Positions 17,742 to 25,224 of a stretch of 54,693 nucleotides of DNA are shown one piece after another. Each line of letters begins with the position of its first letter. Position 1 is the stretch's first letter. The notes beneath the pieces were generated by a model. That model saw only the letters and a program-made list of their open reading frames with translations, was not told the origin of the DNA and made no database searches. The stretch is from an uncultured Alphaproteobacteria bacterium (GTDB taxonomy: Bacteria > Pseudomonadota > Alphaproteobacteria > Rhizobiales > Aestuariivirgaceae). Both the position numbers and the translations under genes were made by a program. The stretch spans positions 1-54,693 of the forward strand of contig CALMUW010000096.1 of NCBI GenBank assembly GCA_937872985.1, written 5' to 3'.

Positions 17742-18629
17742 TCAGGCCGTATCATCAGCGGGCGGGAAAAGGCTTCCGCCCGCTTTTTTTGTCTGGGCGC
17801 GGTGCAGGGCGAGCACCCGGTTCAACTCACCGCCGAGAATGAGGGCCAGGGCCGAGAGATAGATGAAGAACATGGCTGCGAAGATGCCCGACAACGAGGC
17901 ATAGGTGGAGGCAAAGCTGTTGAAGCGCAGGAGCCACTGGGAATAGGCCACGGTCATGATGATCCAGGCCACCAGAGTCAGGCCGACACCGGGCAATATC
18001 TGACGGAGCGGCAGGCGGCGCGCCGGCAGGATGAGATGGGCCATGACAAGGCCGGTGAGAAGGAGCGTGATGGCCACGGGAAAGCGCCAGAGATTGAGCG
18101 GCAGATAATTGTCGCGGATGCCGGGGGCGTAGCGCTCCAGCGCGGCCAGCAGCAGCGGCACACCGATGATGAGCAGCGCCACGGCGAGAAGGCCAAAGGC
18201 AGCGACGATGATGAAACCGGTGTTCTGGCCATAGAGGCGGGCCATGGTGCGCTGTTCCTTCAGGTCATAGGCGCGGTTCAGCGCCACGCGCACCGAGTCC
18301 ACCCCGGCCATGGCGCTCCAGATGGTCAGCACCGCCGAAATGGAGAGGAGCCCGGTGCGCGGCACGGTGAGGATGCGGTGGATTTCCGGGGCCAGCGGGC
18401 TGACCAGTTGATCGGGCGCCACCTCCAGCAGGAAATCGACGATGCGCTGGGCCAGCGTGTCATTGCCGAAAAAGCCGCCGAGTGCCGTGAGGAAAATGAG
18501 AAAGGGAAAGATCGAGAAGATCATGCGGAAGGCAATATTGCCGGCCAGCGGCATGGCCTCGTCGGCAAACAGCCGCCAGACGGCTTCGCGCAGAAGCTGG
18601 GGCAACTGAATGACCGGATTGTCGCTCAT
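17742..18629 (-). CDS. YihY/BrkB family inner membrane protein
   Basis: 295-residue integral membrane protein with about six hydrophobic segments and the family hallmarks MPLAGNIAFRMIFSIFPFLI near the N-terminus, GLLSISAVLTIWSAMAGVDSVRVALNRAYD in the middle and LSGIFAAMFFIYLSALALILGGELN near the C-terminus. The family was once called ribonuclease BN by mistake; its actual function is poorly known. The 3' end overlaps the ccr terminator. Whether it has any link to the ethylmalonyl-CoA genes is unclear; they only share the 3' boundary. Confidence 0.9.
   Translation of the reverse strand: MSDNPVIQLPQLLREAVWRLFADEAMPLAGNIAFRMIFSIFPFLIFLTALGGFFGNDTLAQRIVDFLLEVAPDQLVSPLAPEIHRILTVPRTGLLSISAVLTIWSAMAGVDSVRVALNRAYDLKEQRTMARLYGQNTGFIIVAAFGLLAVALLIIGVPLLLAALERYAPGIRDNYLPLNLWRFPVAITLLLTGLVMAHLILPARRLPLRQILPGVGLTLVAWIIMTVAYSQWLLRFNSFASTYASLSGIFAAMFFIYLSALALILGGELNRVLALHRAQTKKAGGSLFPPADDTA
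17757..17790 (+). terminator. ccr Rho-independent terminator
   Basis: Stem agcgggcgg (17757-17765) / ccgcccgct (17776-17784) followed by a run of T to 17790. It lies within the last codons of the convergent YihY gene. Confidence 0.9.
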
Positions 18630-18670
18630 GGTGCCCCAGTTTGCCGCGTGGCTGCGGCTTCGTCCATATG

Positions 18671-19045
18671 TCAGGTGACGTCGATCACGTCGGCGTCGGT
18701 GGCCTGCAGCTTGGCGAGAGTATGCCTGGCCCGGTCGCGGTGGCCTTGCGTCACATGGGTGCGGACGAGGGCGATGGCGGCGGCGATGACCGCCATGTCG
18801 TCGGTGAAGCCGAGGCCGAGAAGGAAGTCGGGCACGGCGTCAAAGGGCAGGATGAAATAGGCAAGCGCACCAAAGAGCGTGGCGCGCACCTTGAGCGGCG
18901 TGGCGCTGTCGGTGGCGCAATAATAGGCCGCCACCAGTTCATCGGCAAAGGGCAGGCGGGCCAGATTGGCCTTCACCTTGGGCCAGAAATCGCGGCGCAC
19001 CCGGTTTTCCTGTCGGGTCGCGTCCTGATCCTTCACCGGGGCCAT
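18671..19045 (-). CDS. DUF1232 (YkvA-like) small membrane protein
   Basis: 124-residue protein with the DUF1232 core LFGALAYFILPFDAVPDFLLGLGFTDD at about residues 65-90, one or two hydrophobic segments and charged ends. ATG 19045 is chosen because it follows GGGAGG at ideal spacing. Located 41 bp upstream of the yihY-like gene on the same strand, so the two may be co-transcribed. Molecular function is not established for the family. Confidence 0.88.
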   Translation of the reverse strand: MAPVKDQDATRQENRVRRDFWPKVKANLARLPFADELVAAYYCATDSATPLKVRATLFGALAYFILPFDAVPDFLLGLGFTDDMAVIAAAIALVRTHVTQGHRDRARHTLAKLQATDADVIDVT

Positions 19046-19068
19046 GGCAACCTCCCTCTGCAATGGCG

Positions 19069-19106
19069 AGACGGCCGGATCCCAGCGTCATGGCATCCGG
19101 CCGTCT
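19069..19106. other. 12-bp perfect stem-loop after the cytochrome operon
   Basis: AGACGGCCGGAT / ATCCGGCCGTCT with a 14-base loop between the dhc stop and the DUF1232 start. No U tract follows on the minus strand, so it may stabilise the cytochrome mRNA 3' end or terminate imperfectly. Confidence 0.6.
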
Positions 19107-19139
19107 GCATATGGGAGGCGGGCAGGCCTCCTTCAAGGA

Positions 19140-19631
19140 TCAATCGTCCTCATAGTATCCCTTGTCGGCGGACTTGTGGCAGGCCAGGCAATTGGCCTTG
19201 GACTTGACCTTTGGGTCGGTGAAGCGTTCGGGACGCACCTCGCCCTCGTGCTCACGCTTCCACTGCGGGGTCTCGGTGATGCGGAGCGGCGTCTCGCTGG
19301 CGGCGATGCGGCGCATCCAGCGCGACTTGCCGCGCGCATCGGCGGCATTGGCGGGGGGGAAGGGCGGGGTGGGGGGCTGCAACTCAAGGGCCAGCGAGGA
19401 GGCTTCCCCGAAGCGGATCGGGAGGTTGCCCATCAGCGCCTCCCATGACCGCTTCGGCAGCATCTGGGGCTGGAAGGCCATGTGGCAGGCGGCACATTCC
19501 TTCAGCGTGGCCTCATGTTTGATGGGCGGGAAGCGTTCGCCGTCCTCCTCGGCCTGAACCGGCAGGGAGGGCAGGACCACCAGACCAAGGGCCAAGGCAA
19601 TGAGACTGAAAAAGGGCACGGGATTCATCAT
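19140..19631 (-). CDS. dhc: Diheme cytochrome c (DHC)
   Basis: 163-residue secreted diheme cytochrome c. The signal peptide covers residues 1-27 (VQA end). Two heme sites, CAACH (46-50) and CLACH (148-152), lie far apart with the MAFQP/MLP segment between them, the pattern of the dihaem cytochrome c family that partners SHP. ATG 19631 has GGGAGG seven bases upstream; a second ATG follows directly. It is the third gene of a cytochrome b - SHP - DHC operon and is expected to pass electrons between the membrane cytochrome b and SHP. Confidence 0.9.
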   Translation of the reverse strand: MMNPVPFFSLIALALGLVVLPSLPVQAEEDGERFPPIKHEATLKECAACHMAFQPQMLPKRSWEALMGNLPIRFGEASSLALELQPPTPPFPPANAADARGKSRWMRRIAASETPLRITETPQWKREHEGEVRPERFTDPKVKSKANCLACHKSADKGYYEDD

Positions 19632-19643
19632 GGGTTTTCCTCC

Positions 19644-20057
19644 CTATTGGCTGACGAGCCAGGTCAGCACGTCGCCCTTTTCGGCGGGCGTGCAGTCGCG
19701 GCCCAGAACGGAATTGCAGTTGCGGCCAAACCACTTCTCCACCTTGGCCGGATCGCTGTAACGGTCGGGCGCCCTGGACAGCGCCATGGGGTCGATGGCC
19801 TTGCCGGCCCGGGTCTGGCCGGGCTTCGTCATGTCGTTGGTGTGGCACGAGGTGCAGGAGGGCGTGTCAGGCTTGCCGCCCGTGTGGTCGGCCATGAAGA
19901 AGGCCTTGCCACGCTCAGCCGAGAAACCGGCAAAAGCCGGATCGGCGGCCTTGGCGGCAGCCAGATAGCTGGCGATCTGGGCGTCCTGCGCCGGGCCGGC
20001 CAGCGCCGGAGCGGCGAGGCCCGCCAGCAGCAGGAAGGTGAAAACAAGCTTGGTCAT
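19644..20057 (-). CDS. shp: SHP-type oxygen-binding cytochrome c (DUF1924)
   Basis: 137-residue secreted monoheme cytochrome closely resembling sphaeroides heme protein. The signal peptide is residues 1-20; the mature part has the heme motif CTSCH (68-72) and the family C-terminus WFGRNCNSVLGRDCTPAEKGD. N113 is the likely sixth heme ligand that swings away to let O2 or NO bind, and C114/C122 the likely disulphide. ATG 20057 lies eight bases after AAAGGAG, which also forms the end of the cytochrome b gene. Physiological role in the family is unsettled (oxygen, NO or peroxide chemistry). Confidence 0.92.
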   Translation of the reverse strand: MTKLVFTFLLLAGLAAPALAGPAQDAQIASYLAAAKAADPAFAGFSAERGKAFFMADHTGGKPDTPSCTSCHTNDMTKPGQTRAGKAIDPMALSRAPDRYSDPAKVEKWFGRNCNSVLGRDCTPAEKGDVLTWLVSQ

Positions 20058-20062
20058 GACAA

Positions 20063-21193
20063 TCACTCCTTTGGCACGTCAATCATCTGGGGGGCGAAGA
20101 GCCCGCTTGCCGCATCGCGGTGGCAGGCCTGGCAATTGGATTTGGCGGTGATGGATTTGCGGGCGAAGACGGCGGCGGGGATATCGCCATGCATGCGCTG
20201 CCAGAAGCGCGTGGTGGTGAGGCGCAAGGGTTCCGCTGAAGTATTGGCGGCAAAGACATGGGCGGGCAGCGTGTCCCAATGCTCGGCGCTGTTGGCTGAG
20301 AGATAGGCAGAGATCTTGTCGCCATAGCCCGCGGGCAGGGTGGCATCCTCGCCGAAGTGGTCATCGAGATGGGCCATGATGTCGCGCCAGCGCGCGGCGG
20401 GCAGCAGGCTCGGGTGATAGGCCATGTGGCAGTCGCCGCAGGTGGTGGCATAGGCATGATCGAGGGGAGCCGTGGGCACGCCGGGGGCGGCGGCCTTGAG
20501 GCCCATGAGGGCCGGCGGAATGGCGAGCGCGGCCACAGCGAGCGAAAGGGCCAGGGCAGAAAGCGGCCGCGCCGGAGTGGGTGTGCGTTGATTATGAGGC
20601 GCAGCGATTGCCGCAGGCGTCAGAACCTTCTCGCCCGTGACCATGGCGCGGACGAGATTGTCGGCGGCGCGGCGGCTTTCGTAGATCACACCGAGCACAT
20701 GGCCCACCACCATGAGGAGCAAGCCCCAGGCGGCAAGCTCATGCAGCTCGCGCAGGCTGCGGCCCGCGTCGAAGCTGAGCAGGGCCTTCAACGGTCCCTG
20801 CTTGAACATGCCGCCGAGCACGCCCAGCCCCGTGAAGCCCAGAAGCAGCACCGTGGCGAGGAGGGCAAAAACCATGAGGGCGCCCAGAGGATTGTGACCG
20901 GCGTGGGCGACATGCGGGCGATGGCTGAGGGTTTTCACATGGGCGATGACATCCGGCAGGCGGGGCAGGAAGCTGGCGAAGCGGCTGTGGGTCGATCCGG
21001 TGAAGCCCCAGATGAGGCGGAAGACCACGAGAGCCATGGCCGCAACCCCGCCCGCGATGTGCAGTCCGAGCCAGGAGGCATTGAGGATGAAACCGGTGCC
21101 GGCGGCAAGGGCAATGGCCAGAACCAGCAGCCAGTGAAACTGGCGGACGGCGGCGTCCCAGACGGGAAGAGGGCGGACGGCAGGCGAGGTCAT
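20063..21193 (-). CDS. Cytochrome b561-type membrane subunit fused to a C-terminal diheme cytochrome c domain
   Basis: 376 residues. The first 190 or so form a four-helix b-type cytochrome with candidate heme-b ligands H20, H45, H151 and H165 (VRQFHWLLV, LGLHIAGG, LRELHELAAWG, VVGHVLGV). A further hydrophobic segment (about 210-232) is followed by a DHC-like domain with CGDCH (252-256) and CQACH (354-358), homologous in layout to the separate DHC gene downstream (CHMAYHPSLLP against CHMAFQPQMLP). It probably links the quinone pool to periplasmic DHC and SHP. First gene of the operon; its 80-bp upstream region carries a large inverted repeat with CTGTCAG motifs. Confidence 0.88.
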   Translation of the reverse strand: MTSPAVRPLPVWDAAVRQFHWLLVLAIALAAGTGFILNASWLGLHIAGGVAAMALVVFRLIWGFTGSTHSRFASFLPRLPDVIAHVKTLSHRPHVAHAGHNPLGALMVFALLATVLLLGFTGLGVLGGMFKQGPLKALLSFDAGRSLRELHELAAWGLLLMVVGHVLGVIYESRRAADNLVRAMVTGEKVLTPAAIAAPHNQRTPTPARPLSALALSLAVAALAIPPALMGLKAAAPGVPTAPLDHAYATTCGDCHMAYHPSLLPAARWRDIMAHLDDHFGEDATLPAGYGDKISAYLSANSAEHWDTLPAHVFAANTSAEPLRLTTTRFWQRMHGDIPAAVFARKSITAKSNCQACHRDAASGLFAPQMIDVPKE

Positions 21194-21212
21194 GATGGCG
21201 GTCTAGGCCATG

Positions 21213-21254
21213 GACGCTGACAGGCTGCCACCGCGCCTGTCAGCGTCCTGTCAG
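21213..21254. promoter_or_regulatory. Inverted repeat with PHO-box-like CTGTCAG-N4-CTGTCAG upstream of the SHP operon
   Basis: GACGCTGACAGGC (21213-21225) and GCCTGTCAGCGTC (21235-21247) form a 13-bp perfect inverted repeat. The right arm continues into a second direct copy, giving CTGTCAG-CGTC-CTGTCAG, whose 11-bp period matches alphaproteobacterial PhoB sites. The directly repeated pair reads on the plus strand, opposite to the cytochrome operon. It could alternatively act as the terminator of the SDR gene, but it has no T run. Confidence 0.45.
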
Positions 21255-21272
21255 CTTGGGCGAAAGGCCCCC

Positions 21273-22109
21273 TCAGGCCCGGCTGGCGGCGTGCAGGAAC
21301 CAGTCGAAAAGGCGCTGCGGCAGCAGGCGCTTGCCCAAGGCCATGATGCCGGTGGCCAGGGTCACGTTGTAGCGGGGCCGGGGGTTCCGGCTTTCGAGCG
21401 CATGGATCACCTTTTTCACCACCGCCTCGGGCGGCAGGGTGAGGAATGAATTGTCGCCGCGCATGAGGGTGTCACGCTGTTTCTGATAGGCAGCGCGGTG
21501 GTGGGCCGAGCCCTCTTCGTCGATGCTGTCTTCGAAGGCCTTCACCGCATTGTCGCGGAAGGCCGAGGTGATCGGGCCGGGGTTGATGAGGATGACGCGG
21601 ATGCCGGTATCCCACAATTCCTGCTTCAGGGTTTCGCTCAGGGCCTCGATGGCGAATTTCGAGGCGTTGTAGGGGCCGCGGAAGGGCATGGCGACGATGC
21701 CGAGCACCGAGGAGGTGTTGATGATGCGGGCGTCACCTTCAGCGCGCAGCAGGGGCAGGCACAGGTTGGTCAACTCGTGCCAGCCGAAGACATTGGCCTC
21801 GAACTGGCGGCGCATCACGTCGCGGCTCACGTCTTCCAGCGCGCCCGTCTGGCCAAAGGCGCCGTTGTTGTAAAGAGCATAGAGGCGGCCTTTGGTGCGG
21901 CGGGAGATTTCTTCGACACAGGCCTTGAGCGAGGCGGAGTCTTCGTAATCAAGCGCCAAGGCCTCGAAGCCTTCGGCGGCCAGGCGCGCCACATCCTCGG
22001 GTTTGCGCGCCGTGGCAAAGACGCGGAAGCCGCGCGCGCGGAGCATCCCGGCGGCGACATGGCCGATGCCGCTGGAACAGCCGGTGATGAGAACGCTGCG
22101 CTCGGTCAT
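21273..22109 (-). CDS. Short-chain dehydrogenase/reductase
   Basis: Classical SDR of 278 aa. ATG 22109 opens MTERSVLITGCSSGIG, with the TGxxxGIG nucleotide-binding motif at residues 9-16. YNNGAF replaces the usual NNAG, then INTSSVLG and the catalytic YNASK, with the serine upstream in the SSVLG region. An earlier in-frame start would add 25 residues that do not match the family. It resembles COG0300/COG4221-type SDRs with unknown small-molecule or lipid substrates. Its stop precedes the SHP operon promoter region, and it lies downstream of mcd on the same strand (61 bp), so read-through from mcd is possible. Confidence 0.88.
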   Translation of the reverse strand: MTERSVLITGCSSGIGHVAAGMLRARGFRVFATARKPEDVARLAAEGFEALALDYEDSASLKACVEEISRRTKGRLYALYNNGAFGQTGALEDVSRDVMRRQFEANVFGWHELTNLCLPLLRAEGDARIINTSSVLGIVAMPFRGPYNASKFAIEALSETLKQELWDTGIRVILINPGPITSAFRDNAVKAFEDSIDEEGSAHHRAAYQKQRDTLMRGDNSFLTLPPEAVVKKVIHALESRNPRPRYNVTLATGIMALGKRLLPQRLFDWFLHAASRA

Positions 22110-22170
22110 GAAAAATCCCCGGAGGTGATGGTTTCCGGGGATGTAGAGACTTGCCGCTGCTTTGAAAAGA

Positions 22171-23808
22171 TCAGTTGCCGCCATCCATCAGGCGGCGGGC
22201 GATGACCTGGGCCTGGATTTCGGCGGCCCCTTCGAAGATGTTGAGGATGCGGGCATCGCAGAGCACGCGCGAAATGGCGAATTCCAGCGCAAAGCCGTTG
22301 CCGCCGTGGATTTGCAAGGCATTGTCGGCCGCCGCCCAGGCGACACGCGCGCCGAGAAGCTTGGCCATACCGGCCTCAAGATCGCAGCGCAGGCCCTGAT
22401 CCTTCTCGCGCGCGGCGCGGTAGGTGAGCTGGCGGGCCGCCATGATTTCCGCCGCCATCAGGGCGAGCTTGTCGGCGATGCGCGGGAAATTGATGATGGG
22501 CGTGCCGAACTGGACGCGCTCGGAGGCATATTTGAGGCCGAGGTCGAGCGCGTTCTGGGCAACACCGATGGCGCGCGCCGCGGTCTGGATGCGGGCCGAT
22601 TCAAAGGTCTGCATCAACTGCTTGAAGCCCTGGCCTTCCACGCCGCCCAGCAGGTTCTCGGCCTTGACCTCAAAATCCTCGAAGCGGATTTCATATTCCT
22701 TCATGCCGCGATAGCCCAGCACCTCGATCTCGCCGCCGGACATGCCCTTGGCCGGGAAGGGATCGGCATCACTGCCGCGCGGCTTTTCGGCCAGCAGCAT
22801 GGACAGGCCCTTGTAGCCCGGCTCATCCGGGTTGGTGCGGACCAGGAGCGTCATGACATCGGCGCGCACCGGGTGGGTGATCCAGGTCTTGTTGCCGGTG
22901 ACCTTGTAGGTGTCGCCCTCCTTCACCGCGCGGGTGCGGAGCGAGCCCAGGTCCGAGCCGGTGTTGGGTTCGGTGAAGACGGCGGTGGGCAGGATCTCAC
23001 CGGAGGCGATCCGGGGCAGCCACTTTTCCTTCTGCGCCGCAGTGCCGCCATTCATGATGAGTTCGCAGGCGATTTCGGCGCGGGTGCCGAGCGAGCCCAC
23101 GGCGATCCAGCCGCGCGACAGTTCCTCGGAGACGACGCACATGGCCTCCTTGGGCAGGCCAAGGCCGCCGAATTCCTCGGGCAGGGTCAGGGCAAAGACG
23201 CCGAGGTCGGCCAGCTCCTTGATGATCTCCAGCGGCACATAGGCGTTCTTCTGGTGCCAGCCGTGGGCGTGGGGGGCCACCCTGTCGGCGATGAAGCGGT
23301 TCATGGTCTCGCGCATCTCGTCCATGAGACCGTCGAGGCCGCAGGCGCCATGGGTGTGGCCCGCCTGATGTTCGGCGATGAGCGTGGCCAGCCTGGCGCG
23401 GTTTTCCGGCGTGTTGCCGGCAAAGCCCGCCACCAGAGTGCGCAGGGGCTTCAGGCCGTCATCGGAAAGACCGAGGCTGGTGAGGCGGAAGATCTCCTGC
23501 TGGTTCATGGGAATGCCGCCCAGGATCTGCTGGGCATATTCACCGGCGGCCACCGCGATGAGCAGGTGTTCCAGATCGCCGAACTGGCCCATGGCCTGCA
23601 AGCGCTCCTCATAGTCGCGGAGCGCCCGGAAGGTTTCCACATAGGTGGCAAGCCAGGACAGGCCATGGGCCTCGTGCTGGTGGCGGTCCAGCCCCTTGCC
23701 CAGGCCCGTGCCTTCGGTCTCGATCTTCCGGGCGAGGGCCGCGCGCGCCTTCATCAGCAGGGCATCACCCGCTTCGGCGGCGGCGGCGAGAAAATCCTTG
23801 ATGGTCAT
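22171..23808 (-). CDS. mcd: (2S)-methylsuccinyl-CoA dehydrogenase
   Basis: FAD-dependent acyl-CoA dehydrogenase that oxidises (2S)-methylsuccinyl-CoA to mesaconyl-CoA in the ethylmalonyl-CoA pathway. At 545 aa it has the long N-terminal extension (about 150 residues) that separates Mcd from ordinary 380-residue acyl-CoA dehydrogenases. The dehydrogenase core shows LTLPEEFGGLGLPKEAMCVV, TEPNTGSDLGSLRTRA, KTWITHPVRADV and the C-terminal QIHGGNGFALEFAISRVLCD. The catalytic base cannot be fixed by eye. The assignment is supported by ecm and ccr 6-8 kb away and by the shared operator-like sites upstream. Confidence 0.92.
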   Translation of the reverse strand: MTIKDFLAAAAEAGDALLMKARAALARKIETEGTGLGKGLDRHQHEAHGLSWLATYVETFRALRDYEERLQAMGQFGDLEHLLIAVAAGEYAQQILGGIPMNQQEIFRLTSLGLSDDGLKPLRTLVAGFAGNTPENRARLATLIAEHQAGHTHGACGLDGLMDEMRETMNRFIADRVAPHAHGWHQKNAYVPLEIIKELADLGVFALTLPEEFGGLGLPKEAMCVVSEELSRGWIAVGSLGTRAEIACELIMNGGTAAQKEKWLPRIASGEILPTAVFTEPNTGSDLGSLRTRAVKEGDTYKVTGNKTWITHPVRADVMTLLVRTNPDEPGYKGLSMLLAEKPRGSDADPFPAKGMSGGEIEVLGYRGMKEYEIRFEDFEVKAENLLGGVEGQGFKQLMQTFESARIQTAARAIGVAQNALDLGLKYASERVQFGTPIINFPRIADKLALMAAEIMAARQLTYRAAREKDQGLRCDLEAGMAKLLGARVAWAAADNALQIHGGNGFALEFAISRVLCDARILNIFEGAAEIQAQVIARRLMDGGN

Positions 23809-23854
23809 GGGAAAGCTCCAACGGGTGGCTTTTTCCGGTCTATATCAGCCCTTT

Positions 23855-23889
23855 GTGCGCTGCAATATGCACCTTCCGTTGCATTGCCA
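23855..23889. promoter_or_regulatory. Two near-copies of the TTGC-N3-GCAA site upstream of mcd
   Basis: GTGC-GCT-GCAA at 23855-23865 and TTGC-ATT-GCCA at 23879-23889 each match the ecm/ccr core at 7 of 8 positions. Their centres are 24 bp apart and the pair lies 47-81 bp upstream of the mcd ATG. Sharing of the motif with ecm/ccr suggests a common regulator. Confidence 0.55.
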
Positions 23890-23955
23890 AAATTGGGCCG
23901 GATTTTCCACCCATGAGGGGGTGGCAGCGCAGGTGAAGTGGGGTTAAAAGAAGCA

Positions 23956-24465
23956 ATGCGTGGAATTTCTACATGGAGTCTGGCGCTGGTGGCGCTTGGC
24001 CTGATGGCGGGTGCGGCTGAGGCGGCGCCCGAACTTCTCGGCACCTATGACGACTGGTCGGCCTATACCTATCAGGGGCCGGACGGCAAGGTCTGCTATG
24101 CCGTGTCCTCTCCCAAGAAGAGCGACTCCAGCCGCAAGGTCAAGCGCGACCCCATCTTCTTTCTCGTCACCAACATGCCGGGGCGGAAAGTCCGCGGTGA
24201 GGTGTCCACCATCATCGGCTACCCCTTCAAGGAATCATCACTGGTGACGCTGAAGGTGGACAATCAGAACTTTGAACTCTTCACCAATGGCGACGGCGCC
24301 TGGGCCGATACTTCGGCCAAGGAGAAGCAGATTCTCGGCGCCATGAAAAAGGGACACAGCCTGTCGGTCGCGGGCACCTCAAGCCGGGGGGCACAGACCA
24401 CCGACCACTATTCCCTCGCGGGGATTTCCTCCGCGGTGGACAAGATCGACAGCGCCTGCAAGTAA
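23956..24465 (+). CDS. Invasion-associated locus B (IalB) family secreted protein
   Basis: 169-residue exported protein starting at ATG 23956 (MRGISTWSLALVALGLMAGAAEA, cleavage after AEA). The body begins LLGTYDDWSAYTYQGPDGKVCYAVSSPKKS and contains DPIFFLVTNMPGRKVRGEVSTIIGYPF, the pattern of the IalB-like family found in many alphaproteobacteria. The molecular function is unknown; the family name comes from Bartonella and does not imply virulence here. A GTG 18 bp upstream is an alternative start with a poorer signal peptide. Followed without a gap by the next gene (stop at 24463-24465, ATG at 24466). Confidence 0.85.
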   Translation: MRGISTWSLALVALGLMAGAAEAAPELLGTYDDWSAYTYQGPDGKVCYAVSSPKKSDSSRKVKRDPIFFLVTNMPGRKVRGEVSTIIGYPFKESSLVTLKVDNQNFELFTNGDGAWADTSAKEKQILGAMKKGHSLSVAGTSSRGAQTTDHYSLAGISSAVDKIDSACK

Positions 24466-25224
24466 ATGAGCTTCTTCCTGTGGACGGTGAAACGGCGGAC
24501 CCTGCTGCTGCTGGCGGCGCTGACGGCGCCGGCGGCCAGCGCCGATGCCGCCTGCCGTTCGCTGGAGGCTAATGGCGCGCGCTATACCGTCTGCGAGTTT
24601 GACGCGCGTCAGGCCAGCATCGGGCTGTTCAACCTGAATGAGCAGGGCGAAGCCCTGGGCTCGTTCTCGGCCCTGTCCAGCCTGTTGCAGGCCCAGGGCC
24701 GGAAGCTCACCTTCGCCATGAACGGCGGCATGTTCGACGACCGGCGCAAGCCCATCGGCCTCTATGTGCAGGACGGCAAACAGATGAAGCGCCTGAACCG
24801 GCGCACGGGGCCGGGCAATTTTCACCTCAAGCCCAACGGCGTGTTTTACCGCGCGGGCGAGCGCGTTGGCGTGGCGGAGACCGAGGCGTATGCGGGGCTG
24901 GGAATCACGCCCGACTTCGCCACCCAGTCCGGCCCCATGCTGGTGGTCAACGGCAAGATTCATCCGGCCTTCTCGGCCACCGGCACGTCGCGCAAGATCA
25001 GGAATGGCGTGGGCGTCAAGGATGAGCACACGGCCATCTTCGTCATTTCCGAGACCTCGGTGAACTTTTATGATTTCGCCGTGCTGTTCCGCGATACGCT
25101 GGCCTGCCCCAATGCGCTTTTCCTCGACGGCACCATTTCCAGCCTCTATGCGCCGGAGGTGAACCGCAACGACAACTTCATGGCGCTGGGGCCGATGATC
25201 GGCGTCACGGAGCCCGCGCCATGA
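24466..25224 (+). CDS. Phosphodiester glycosidase family protein (NAGPA/DUF2233-like)
   Basis: 252-residue exported protein. A short basic start (VKRRT) and hydrophobic segment [16 protein letters not shown] form a signal peptide. The domain contains [66 protein letters not shown] and [14 protein letters not shown], the usual landmarks of the phosphodiester glycosidase (exopolysaccharide/NAGPA) family. Substrate not known. Adjacent to the IalB-like gene with no gap and overlapping rlmN by 4 bp, so the three are one transcription unit, possibly also with argG. Confidence 0.87.
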   Translation: MSFFLWTVKRRTLLLLAALTAPAASADAACRSLEANGARYTVCEFDARQASIGLFNLNEQGEALGSFSALSSLLQAQGRKLTFAMNGGMFDDRRKPIGLYVQDGKQMKRLNRRTGPGNFHLKPNGVFYRAGERVGVAETEAYAGLGITPDFATQSGPMLVVNGKIHPAFSATGTSRKIRNGVGVKDEHTAIFVISETSVNFYDFAVLFRDTLACPNALFLDGTISSLYAPEVNRNDNFMALGPMIGVTEPAP

